Shown here one piece after another: positions 33,706 to 41,386 of a stretch of DNA of 46,014 bases. Source of the stretch: Deltaproteobacteria bacterium (lineage in GTDB: Bacteria; Desulfobacterota; GWC2-55-46; DRQE01); assembly GCA_016219105.1 (NCBI GenBank), contig JACRCI010000047.1, positions 1-46,014 on the forward strand, in the 5' to 3' direction. How positions within the stretch are numbered: position 1 is the first letter of the stretch; every line of letters starts with the position of its first letter. Made by a program: the position numbers and the translations under genes. Below the pieces are notes generated by a model that ran no database searches, was not told the DNA's origin, and was given only the letters and a program-made list of their open reading frames with translations.

Positions 33706-34565
33706 AGCCGCCGGCCAATCAGCCGTCCACGACGGCCCACCAGCCGCTCTCAGCGGCCAAGAAAATCTTTGTCCACGGATGGGCGACCGACAGCCGCGTC
33801 TGGCGGGAATTCATAAAAGACCCGTCGAGGACGGCTGGCGGGCCGGCGAGGCCGGCTGGTGGGGGCGAAGACGCCGTCGCCGTAAATCTTCCCGGTCATG
33901 GCGACTGGCCCTCCGGTCATGACAATCAGCCAGCCGGCGGGAAAAAATGGGACTCGCCGACATTCGCGCCTGCGATTGAAGCGCTCCTCGGCTCTGCGCC
34001 GGACTCTATCGGCATAGGCTGGTCGCTCGGGGGGGAGATACTGATGCACCTCGCCTCAACCAACGCCGTAAGGTTCCGGGGGCTTATCCTTGTCTCCACC
34101 ACGCCGTCTTTCATCGAGCGCGACGGCTTTCCGTGGGCACAGAAAAAGGCCCGCGTCAAAAAAATGCTCGCGGACATGGGGAAAAACCCGGCCGAGACGC
34201 TCAAGAGGTTTTATGCCCTGAACTTCACGGAAGAGGAGTTCCTCACCGCCAGGGCAAAGGGTTTCTTAAAACTCTACTCAGGGCATCCTCAGAGCGCCCT
34301 TAATTATGACTATGACGGACTGACGTTGGCCCTTAAGGCGCTCATGGACGCGGACCTGAGGGATGGGCTGAGAAAAATCACCGTGCCCACGCTTATCATG
34401 CACGGCTCACTGGACAATGTCTGCCCGATAGGGGCGGCCCATTATCTGAAGGAGAATATCACCGGGGCTACGCTCAGGATATTTGAAGGCGCGGGACACG
34501 CGCCATTTATCACCCGCCCGGAGGAGTTCAGTAAAGCCGTGTCCGGTTTTACGGAGGGGATATGA
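33702..34565 (+). CDS. bioH: Pimeloyl-ACP methyl ester esterase BioH with hairpin-repeat insertions
   Basis: BioH removes the methyl ester that BioC adds, ending pimeloyl synthesis. The 287-residue alpha/beta hydrolase has nucleophile S108 in GIGWSLGGE, D238 in HGSLDNVCP and H266 in GAGHAP. The start of the core is FVHGWATDSRVWREF. Two insertions derive from 21-nt repeats: residues 6-19 (NQPSTTAHQPLSAA, reverse orientation) and 41-54 (PSRTAGG plus PARPAGG). A fifth, partial copy gives QPAGG near 76-80. They sit before the first strand and in the loop before VNLPGHG, surface positions that could tolerate them. Both ends overlap neighbours by ATGA. Confidence 0.88.
   Translation: MKPPANQPSTTAHQPLSAAKKIFVHGWATDSRVWREFIKDPSRTAGGPARPAGGGEDAVAVNLPGHGDWPSGHDNQPAGGKKWDSPTFAPAIEALLGSAPDSIGIGWSLGGEILMHLASTNAVRFRGLILVSTTPSFIERDGFPWAQKKARVKKMLADMGKNPAETLKRFYALNFTEEEFLTARAKGFLKLYSGHPQSALNYDYDGLTLALKALMDADLRDGLRKITVPTLIMHGSLDNVCPIGAAHYLKENITGATLRIFEGAGHAPFITRPEEFSKAVSGFTEGI
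33715..33756 (-). repeat. Two tandem 21-nt hairpin repeats, reverse orientation, at the bioH N-terminus
   Basis: Minus strand, 33736-33756: arm CCGCT, loop GAG, arm AGCGG, tail CTGGTGGG. 33715-33735: arm CCGTC, loop GTG, arm GACGG, tail CTGATTGG. The CCGCT/AGCGG stem is a third compensated variant. Confidence 0.8.
33822..33863 (+). repeat. Two tandem 21-nt hairpin repeats in frame inside bioH
   Basis: Unit 1 (33822-33842): arms CCGTC/GACGG, loop GAG, tail CTGGCGGG, read PSRTAGG. Unit 2 (33843-33863): arms CCGGC/GCCGG, loop GAG, tail CTGGTGGG, read PARPAGG. This is the same pair as in the second deacetylase gene but in the opposite order. Confidence 0.85.
33924..33941 (-). repeat. Partial hairpin repeat in bioH
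   Basis: AATCAGCC matches the tail end of the copy at 33715, followed by AGCCGGCGGG; the left half is missing. Confidence 0.35.
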
Positions 34566-35368
34566 CCGGGGCGTTCGATAAGGGGATTATAAAAAGGGCC
34601 TTTTCAAAGGCCGCGGCCACGTATGACTCGCACAGCGGCCTTCAGGGCGAAACGGCCCGGGAGGTCTCGGCCCTCCTGCCGCTTGAGCCCGGGGTTATCC
34701 TCGACGCCGGGTGCGGCACTGGCGGCGTGATGGAATACGTAAAGGCGCTTAGCCCTTCGGCCCAGGTCTACGGCTTTGACATCGCGCGGGCCATGCTCGG
34801 TATAGCGGGCGGAAAACCGGCACTCAAGGGGGCAAGGCTCGCCTGCGCGGACTGCGAGAGCCTGCCGTTTAAAGATTCCTCCTTTGACGCCGTGGTGTCA
34901 AACATGGCCTACCAATGGGTCGAGTACCCGGAGGGGGCGTTTGGCGAGGCATGGAGGGTTTTAAGGCCAGGCGGGGTCTTTATCTTCTCGACCCTCGGCC
35001 CGGGGACGTTCATTGAACTCCGGCGCTCCATTGAGGAAGCGGAAAGACTTACCGGCAGGAACGGTCTGCCGCGACTCATGGATTTCGCGGACGCGGAGGA
35101 ACTCCTGAAGGCCCTTGAAGCCGCCGGCTTTGGAGGTATAAAGATGGAAGAGAGAAAGAGAGAGAGGCGCTACAACGACCTCCGCGAACTCCTGAGGACG
35201 CTTAAGTTCATCGGCGCCGTAAACCCTTCATCCGGCGGCAAAAACACGCTGTCAAGGGGCTCTACCCTCAAGGAGACATCAAAGATATACTTGACCGCCT
35301 TCCCTTACCCTGAAGGCGGGATACGCGCGACATACGACGTAATCCTCGCGACGGCATATAAAACTTAG
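34562..35368 (+). CDS. bioC: Malonyl-ACP O-methyltransferase BioC
   Basis: BioC methylates the free carboxyl of malonyl-ACP so that fatty-acid synthesis can extend it to pimeloyl-ACP methyl ester. The 268-residue class I methyltransferase has the SAM loop ILDAGCGTGG (near 50), VYGFDIA, and DAVVSNMAYQWVEYPEGAFGEAWRVLRPGG. It overlaps bioH by ATGA and precedes bioA by three bases. Confidence 0.93.
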   Translation: MTGAFDKGIIKRAFSKAAATYDSHSGLQGETAREVSALLPLEPGVILDAGCGTGGVMEYVKALSPSAQVYGFDIARAMLGIAGGKPALKGARLACADCESLPFKDSSFDAVVSNMAYQWVEYPEGAFGEAWRVLRPGGVFIFSTLGPGTFIELRRSIEEAERLTGRNGLPRLMDFADAEELLKALEAAGFGGIKMEERKRERRYNDLRELLRTLKFIGAVNPSSGGKNTLSRGSTLKETSKIYLTAFPYPEGGIRATYDVILATAYKT

Positions 35369-35371
35369 CCC

Positions 35372-36754
35372 TTGAAGCTTAAAAAAGCAAATAGCGGACG
35401 GCTCAAAAGGCTCGACAGGCTCCACGTCTGGCATCCATTCACGAGGATGCGGGAGTGGGTGGAGTCCGACCCGGTCATAATAGAAAGGGGCGAGGGCTGC
35501 CACCTTATAGACACCGAGGGGCGGCGTTATCTCGACGGCGCCTCGTCTCTGTGGGTCATTGTGCACGGCCACAGGAAAAAAACAATTGACGAAGCGATAA
35601 AAAAACAGCTCGATAAAATCGCGCACTCAACGCTCCTCGGCCTCTCTAACGTCCCTTCCATAGAGCTTGCGGAAAAACTCGTAACCCTCGCCCCGAAAGG
35701 GCTTACAAGGGTCTTTTATTCGGACGACGGCTCGACCGCCGTGGAATCCGCGCTCAAGATGGCCTTCCACTACTCAAAGGCAAGGGATAAAAACACGCGG
35801 AAGGAAAAGTTCCTCGCCTTTACAGGCGCGTACCACGGCGACACCTTAGGCGGGATGAGCGTAGGCGAGATAGACGTCTTTGTCGAAAGGTACAGGCCTC
35901 TTCTTTTCAAGGCGCTGCGCGCGCCATACCCATACTGTTACAGGTGTCCGGTCAAAAAGAAATACCCCGACTGCAAGATTGCCTGCCTCGATAAGCTGAA
36001 GGATATCCTTGAAAGGCGCGGCCCTGAGATAGCCGCGTGCATAATAGAGCCGCTCATGGAGGGGGCCGCCGGCATGATCTCCGCGCCTCCAGGGTTCTTG
36101 AAAGGGGTAAGACGGCTTACGGAAAAATACGGCGTCCTCCTGATAGCCGATTGCGTGGCGACCGGATTCGGAAGGACCGGCGCGATGTTCGCATGTGAAC
36201 ACGAGGGGGTAAGCCCGGACCTTATGTGCCTCGCCAAGGGCATGACCGGCGGGTACCTGCCGCTTGCCGCGACCCTTTCGACCGAGAGGATATACAGGGC
36301 GTTCCTCGGGACCGTAAAAGACCCTGACGCCTTCTATCACGGGCACACCTATACCGGCAACCCGCTCGGCTGCGCCGCGGCCCTGGCGAACATAAGGATA
36401 TTCGAAAAGGAGCGGGTGTTGGAAAAAATGCACCCTAAGGTACGCCTTCTCGAAAGACTCCTCAATGAATTCCGCTCCCTCGGACACGTCGGCGACGTAA
36501 GGCAGCGGGGCCTGATGGCCGGGGTCGAGCTTGTAAAGGATAAAAAGATGAAAGAACCCTATCCGTTCCAACTGCGCATCGGGCATAGGGTCTGCCTCAG
36601 CGCGAGGGATAAAGGGGTCATCGTAAGGCCACTCGGAGACACCATCGTCATAATGCCCCCGCTGAGCATAACCGCGGGCGAGCTTAAAATGCTCGCGGGC
36701 GTAATACGCGATTCGATCGAAGAGGTTACGGGGCAGGAGGTATGCGAAGAATGA
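35372..36754 (+). CDS. bioA: Adenosylmethionine-8-amino-7-oxononanoate aminotransferase
   Basis: BioA transfers the amino group of SAM to KAPA, giving DAPA. The 460-residue class III aminotransferase has HVWHPFTRMREW near the N-terminus, SDDGSTAVESALKMA, GAYHGDTLGGMSVGEID, and the PLP lysine in CLAKGMTGGYLPLAATL. TTG 35372 is used; it is three bases after the bioC stop and no ATG fits. The protein resembles the longer BioA type found with BioD in Bacillus-like and delta-group operons. Its end overlaps bioD. Confidence 0.95.
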   Translation: MKLKKANSGRLKRLDRLHVWHPFTRMREWVESDPVIIERGEGCHLIDTEGRRYLDGASSLWVIVHGHRKKTIDEAIKKQLDKIAHSTLLGLSNVPSIELAEKLVTLAPKGLTRVFYSDDGSTAVESALKMAFHYSKARDKNTRKEKFLAFTGAYHGDTLGGMSVGEIDVFVERYRPLLFKALRAPYPYCYRCPVKKKYPDCKIACLDKLKDILERRGPEIAACIIEPLMEGAAGMISAPPGFLKGVRRLTEKYGVLLIADCVATGFGRTGAMFACEHEGVSPDLMCLAKGMTGGYLPLAATLSTERIYRAFLGTVKDPDAFYHGHTYTGNPLGCAAALANIRIFEKERVLEKMHPKVRLLERLLNEFRSLGHVGDVRQRGLMAGVELVKDKKMKEPYPFQLRIGHRVCLSARDKGVIVRPLGDTIVIMPPLSITAGELKMLAGVIRDSIEEVTGQEVCEE

Positions 36755-37455
36755 AAAAAGCCTTTTTCATAACCGCGACCGACACCAACGCCGGGAAGAC
36801 GTTCGTTGCTTCCGCCCTCGCCAAAGCCGCAAGGCAAAGGGGAATGGATGTCGGGGTGATGAAGCCGGTTGAGACCGGCTGCCCCCTGAAGAATGGGAAA
36901 CCCCTCCCCCTCGACGCCGTGAGGCTTAAGGAGGCGGCGCGTTCGTCCGACCCCCTCGACCTCATAAACCCTTACAGGTTCCCCCTCTTGCTCGCGCCTT
37001 CCATTGCCGCGAGGATAAGCGGCAAGCGGATAGATTTCCGGAGGATAAAAAAGGCGTTTGAAACGCTTTCCGCGGGACACGACGTAATGTTCGTCGAGGG
37101 CGCCGGCGGGCTGGCCACCCCCCTTGCCGGCGACAAGACGACCCTCGACCTTATACTCTTTCTCGGCATACCCGCGATAATAGTCTCCCCCTCGAGGCTC
37201 GGCTGCATAAACTCCACCCTCCTCACCCTCGTATATGCCATGAACTCAGGCGTCGAGGTAAAGGGCGTGATACTCAACCATCCGACGGCCAAGACGGACT
37301 TAAGCGACGGGTTCAATTGCAAGGAGCTTGAAAGGTTCGGCGTGCCTGTAATAGGCGCGCTCCCCTTTTCTGAAAAAGGGGAGCGCGGTTTGCGGATAAA
37401 AAAGGCTGCGGGAGAGATGCTGTTTAAGCCGCGGCGTGGGCTTTTGTGTAGTTGA
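36751..37455 (+). CDS. bioD: Dethiobiotin synthetase
   Basis: BioD closes the ureido ring of dethiobiotin with CO2 and ATP. The 234-residue protein has the P-loop ATDTNAGKTF near the N-terminus, VMKPVETGC, FVEGAGGLATPL and GVILNHP. ATG 36751 overlaps the bioA stop (ATGA) with AGGAGG nine bases upstream, and is preferred over ATG 36742. A perfect 14-bp inverted repeat (37356-37387) lies within its last 35 codons, and the final 32 bases overlap the end of the convergent aconitase gene. Confidence 0.94.
   Translation: MKKAFFITATDTNAGKTFVASALAKAARQRGMDVGVMKPVETGCPLKNGKPLPLDAVRLKEAARSSDPLDLINPYRFPLLLAPSIAARISGKRIDFRRIKKAFETLSAGHDVMFVEGAGGLATPLAGDKTTLDLILFLGIPAIIVSPSRLGCINSTLLTLVYAMNSGVEVKGVILNHPTAKTDLSDGFNCKELERFGVPVIGALPFSEKGERGLRIKKAAGEMLFKPRRGLLCS
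37356..37387. other. 14-bp perfect hairpin inside the bioD 3' end
   Basis: CGCGCTCCCCTTTT and AAAAGGGGAGCGCG flank a 4-nt loop. In protein it reads GALPFSEKGERG. It may limit read-through between the convergent bioD and aconitase genes; there is no following T-run on either strand beyond the stem's own. Confidence 0.55.
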
Positions 37456-39370
37456 GCGTGCCCCCGGCCTTTATAAGCTCAATCTGCCTCGGCGTAAATC
37501 CGTGTTTGAGCTTAACCTCGAAATTCTTCGTTACGTTTTTAAGGGTAAGGGTGTCTCCTGATGAAAGCCCGTTGGTAAGCCCATTGAGTTCAAGCGTATC
37601 GCCCGCCTCTATGCGGTCCGAATCAGCGGGGTTCGCGAACGTAAGGGGCAGTATCCCGAAATTAACGAGGTTGTCCTTGTGTATGCGGGCGAAACTCTTC
37701 GCGATGACCGCCTTTATCCCGAGATACATGGGACACAGGGCCGCGTGCTCGCGGGATGAGCCCTGTCCGTAGTTCTCCCCGCCAACGACGAACCCGCCCC
37801 TGGCCTCCTTCGCCTTCTCGTGGAACTTGGCGTCTATCGCCGAAAACACGCTCTCCGAGTACTTCGGGACGTTGCTTCTGTATTTAAGCCACGTGCCCGC
37901 CGGCGTTATATGGTCGGTGGTGATGTTGTCTCCGAGCTTTATCAGGACCGTACCCCGCAGGGAATCGGGAAGAGGACCCTGCACCGGAAGGGGCTGGATG
38001 TTCGGGCCCCTTTTCACCTCGACCCGCGAGGGGTCTTTCGCCGGAGGCACTATCATCGAGTCGTCCACGATATAGGTCTTCGGAAGCTTTATCCTGGGGT
38101 ATTTGCCGAGCTTTCGCGGGTCGGTCACGACCCCGTATATGGCGGCCGCCACGGCGACCTCGGGGCTGCACAGATAGACCCTGGCGTCCTTTGTGCCGCT
38201 GCGGCCCTCGAAGTTCCTGTTGAACGTCCTCAAGGACACCCCGGCCGAGGGAGGGGACTGTCCGTTGCCGATGCACGGGCCGCAGGTGTTCTCCAGTATC
38301 CTCGCGCCCGCCTCGATGAGGCTCGTAAGCCCCTTTGTGTGGGCTATCATGTCAACGACCTGCCTCGACCCGGGCGATACGGTCATGTTCACTTCTGGAT
38401 GGACCTTGTATCCGCCTTTTCTCAGGACCTCTGAAACGAGCATCAGATCCCTGTAAGACGAGTTGGTGCAGCTTCCGACGCAGACCTGGTCCACCTTCAT
38501 GCCCTCTATGTCGGACACCTTGCAGACGTTGTCCGGGCTGTGGGGCTGGGCGATGAGGGGCTCGAGCCTCGTCAGGTTTATCTCGATAGTCTCGTCGTAT
38601 TTGGCGTCTTCGTCGGCCTTGATCTCAACAAAGTCCTTGGCCCTGCCCTCGGCCTCTAAAAAAGCGGCCGTTACTTCGTCGCTCGGGAACAGGGACGTGG
38701 TTGCGCCGAGCTCGGCGCCCATGTTCGTTATGACGGCCCTGTCCGGCACGCTAAGGCTCTTTACGCCCTCCCCGTTGTACTCGAACACCTTGCCGACCCC
38801 GCCCTTGACCGTGAGCCTCCTCAGGAGTTCGAGGATTATGTCCTTTGCCGACACCCACGGCTTCAATTTCCCCTTGAGCTTTACGAGCACGACCTTTGGG
38901 AACGTGAGGTTGAAGGCCCCTCCCCCCATGGCCACGGCCACGTCCAGCCCGCCCGCGCCTATGGCCATCATGCCGAGCCCTCCGGATGTCGGGGTGTGGC
39001 TGTCGCTTCCGAGGAGGGTCTGTCCCGGGACCCCGAACCTTTCGAGATGGACCTGATGGCAGATGCCGTTGCCCGGCCTCGAGAAATAGATGCCGTATTT
39101 GGCGGCTATGGTCTGGAGGAACCGGTGGTCGTCGGCGTTTTCAAACCCGCCGTACTGGAGGGTGTTGTGGTCAACGTAACTAACCGAAAGCTAGGTCCTT
39201 ACCCTGTCAACGCCCATGGCCTCGAACTGTAGATAGGCCATGGTGCCGGTTGCGTCCTGCGTGAGGGTCTGGTCTATCTTTATGGCGACTTCCTTGCCGG
39301 AAACCGGCTCCCCCCCCTCGGATGACGTGAGGTGGCCTTCTATTATCTTCTGGGTTATGTTTTTGCCCAC
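37424..39370 (-). pseudogene. Aconitate hydratase, interrupted by an in-frame amber codon
   Basis: Read from GTG 39370 (GAGGAG just upstream) the frame gives a 648-residue aconitase of the bacterial monomeric type related to LeuC/AcnA: GTMAYLQFEAMGVDRVRT, SDSHTPTSGGLGMMAIGAGGLDVA, cluster ligands VCVGSCTNSS and ENTCGPCIGNGQSP, NFEGRSGT, and GENYGQGSSREHA in the swivel domain. Codon 60 is TAG (39191-39193) where relatives have glutamate (RVRT-E-LSVSYVDHN), a single G-to-T change from GAG. Restart at ATG 38971 would lose 133 residues including SDSH. TAG ends several other genes here, so it is a normal stop. It is either a recent nonsense mutation or a sequence error. Confidence 0.85.
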
Positions 39371-39428
39371 GGCGTATCCTCCTCTGATTTTTCGGCTGTT
39401 ATTTCTATCTTATGGAAAGAAGGAGTCA

Positions 39429-39457
39429 AATTTACATAAATTCCGCGGGGATGTCAA
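39429..39457 (-). promoter_or_regulatory. Promoter for the aconitase gene
   Basis: Minus strand: TTGACA (39452-39457), a 17-nt spacer, TAAATT (39429-39434). About 50 nt of leader with GAGGAG before GTG 39370. The remaining gap to pmbA (39458-39528) shows nothing else. Confidence 0.65.
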
Positions 39458-39528
39458 TATATCTTTAAAATATCCTTAAAGGAAAGACCGGGGCGCTTTC
39501 CGCGCTCTTGCGGGATATGCGTAAAACC

Positions 39529-40887
39529 TCACGCCCCGCTTGCGTTTATCTCCTTGAAGAGAAGGCCCGGAGAACCTGTCGAGCCCAAAAAGCGCGTATC
39601 CGTGCCAACGACCTCTACCTTTGAAAAAAGCTCAAGGAGCGTCCCTGCTATGGCTATGCCCCTTACCGGATGAACCGGACGGCCCCCCTCAACCCAAAAA
39701 CCCGAGGCCCCGAGGGAGAATTCCCCGCTTACCGGGTCTATCGTGTGCGCTCCCATGACGTCCGTTATGAAAAGCCCGCTGCCCATCCGCGTTAAAAGCT
39801 CATCCGAGGTATGAGGTTTTTTTCCTTTCTCTATGTAAAGGTTGGATATTCCAACGGAAGGCGTGCCCTTGAAGCCGCCCCTTTGCGCGTTGCCCGTGCT
39901 CGCAATGCCGGCCCTGCGGGCCCAGTAGGTGTCGTAGAGAAAACCCGCGCACACACCCTCTTTTACCAGAAAAGTCTTTTGCCGAGGAACGCCCTCGCAG
40001 TCATAGAGGGACGTTGACCATCCTCCGGGCATAAGCCCGTCGTCAACGATGCTGACTACGGGCGAGACCGCCATCTTTCCCTTTTTGTCAGCGAGCATGG
40101 ATTTGCCCTTCAGCACGTTGTCCGCGAGGAACGAACTTGAAAGGGCTTCCAGGAACTCTATCGCAACTGTATTTTCAAAAACCGCCGGACATTTCACAGT
40201 GCCTATGGGCCTGGCCCCCAACATGCCCACGGCCCTTTGCGCCGCGGCTTTCGCGATGGAGAGGCAGTCAACGTCCGCCCTTCTGTGCCCCATGCCGCAG
40301 TCCCATCCCATCTGCTGTTCACCGGCCTCCTCGGCGATAGCCACGACCGACCCGGAAAAAAACGTCCCGGAATAGGCCGCGTCAACCCCGGCCGAGTTTA
40401 CGGTCCGCGTCGAGACCGTGCTTTCGCTGTACGAGGCCTTCCTCACCCTCTTAACCCGTTGGTCCAACCCGAGCGCCTCCTTTTCCAGAGAGAGGGCGCG
40501 GCCGATATTTTCATCCTCGGTCGCAACGTCAAACGCCGGGTCTACTGTATCAAGAGGCCCTTTTGCAGAGGATACCGGAGAAGAGGGCAAAGGGAAAAAG
40601 ACGAAACCGTCCGCCGTTGCGCCGGTACTTCCGGACACGGTAAGGGACACCATCTCCCCAAGAGCGTCCTCCGTAAGGACGCTCGAAAAACCGAACCCGG
40701 GCCTTTTGTCCATGACGGTCCGAAGCCCGGCCCCCGACGCCGAGTGCACCCTCAGGGCGTCCACCTTCCCCTCCCTCACCTCGACCGTAAGCCCCCTTGA
40801 AGTCGAAAGGAATATCTCGTATGAGTCGGCCCTCCCTTTAAGAAGGCCGCGTATGACGTCAATGGTCCCGTTAAAACCCTTTTTCAT
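39529..40887 (-). CDS. pmbA: Metalloprotease PmbA (TldE subunit)
   Basis: PmbA/TldE pairs with TldD and lacks the zinc motif itself. The 452-residue protein aligns with family landmarks: DSYEIFLSTSRGLTVEVREGKVDAL near the N-terminus, GMGHRRADVD, STSLYDCEGVPRQKTFLVKEGV, TGNAQRGGFKGTPSVGISNLYIEKG, and MGAHTIDPVSGEFSLGASGFWVEGG at the end. No HExxxH is present, as expected. GGAAGGCGG precedes ATG 40887. It is the last gene of the minus-strand run from lsrF; its partner tldD is at 27413-28807. Confidence 0.94.
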   Translation of the reverse strand: MKKGFNGTIDVIRGLLKGRADSYEIFLSTSRGLTVEVREGKVDALRVHSASGAGLRTVMDKRPGFGFSSVLTEDALGEMVSLTVSGSTGATADGFVFFPLPSSPVSSAKGPLDTVDPAFDVATEDENIGRALSLEKEALGLDQRVKRVRKASYSESTVSTRTVNSAGVDAAYSGTFFSGSVVAIAEEAGEQQMGWDCGMGHRRADVDCLSIAKAAAQRAVGMLGARPIGTVKCPAVFENTVAIEFLEALSSSFLADNVLKGKSMLADKKGKMAVSPVVSIVDDGLMPGGWSTSLYDCEGVPRQKTFLVKEGVCAGFLYDTYWARRAGIASTGNAQRGGFKGTPSVGISNLYIEKGKKPHTSDELLTRMGSGLFITDVMGAHTIDPVSGEFSLGASGFWVEGGRPVHPVRGIAIAGTLLELFSKVEVVGTDTRFLGSTGSPGLLFKEINASGA

Positions 40888-40914
40888 AACCGCCTTCCCG
40901 CGCGTATGTTGCGC

Positions 40915-41370
40915 TCAGGGCCTGATATCGATTATTACGGCGTTCTCGTCGCAGCTTGGGAACTTGGCGCACTTTATGCAGTCCCCCCATATCTTGTGCG
41001 GGAGTATCTCCTTTTCGACCGGCCTGAAGCCCATCTTCTCGAAGAACGCGGGCCTGTATGTAAGCGCGAAGACCTTTTTTACGCCCAGCGTCTTCGCCTC
41101 GCTGAGGCAGGCCTTGACAAGGGCGCGGCCCACGCCCCTGCCGGAGGCCTCCTCTTTTACGCAGAGCGACCGTATCTCGCCTATCTCCTCCCAGCATATA
41201 TGGAGCGCGCAGGTGCCGAGTATCTCGCCCCCTTCCTCATGGACGAAGAAATCCCGCAGGTTGGCGTAGACCTCCGCGAGAGGGCGGTGGAGCATGTCGC
41301 CCTTGCGGGCGAAACTCTCGACGATGGCGTATATCGCGTCTACGTCGTTTAAAACAGCCTTGCGTACCAA
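40915..41370 (-). CDS. GNAT-family N-acetyltransferase, possibly N-acetylglutamate synthase
   Basis: The 151-residue GNAT protein has the acetyl-CoA loop SLCVKEEASGRGVGRALV and TYRPAFFEKMGFRPVEK. Its C-terminus holds the cysteine cluster WGDCIKCAKFPSCDENA, a feature I associate with short ArgA-like acetyltransferases of arginine synthesis. No arg gene is close, so the substrate is inference. TTG 41370 with GGAGGGG just upstream is preferred; an ATG at 41409 would overlap recN by 23 bases. Confidence 0.8.
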   Translation of the reverse strand: MVRKAVLNDVDAIYAIVESFARKGDMLHRPLAEVYANLRDFFVHEEGGEILGTCALHICWEEIGEIRSLCVKEEASGRGVGRALVKACLSEAKTLGVKKVFALTYRPAFFEKMGFRPVEKEILPHKIWGDCIKCAKFPSCDENAVIIDIRP

Positions 41371-41386
41371 ATCCCCTCCATCGCGG

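Noticed and set aside
39191..39193. TAG decoded as an amino acid throughout the genome
   Set aside because: Several intact genes in the window end at TAG at the expected protein end, and no pyrrolysine genes are visible.
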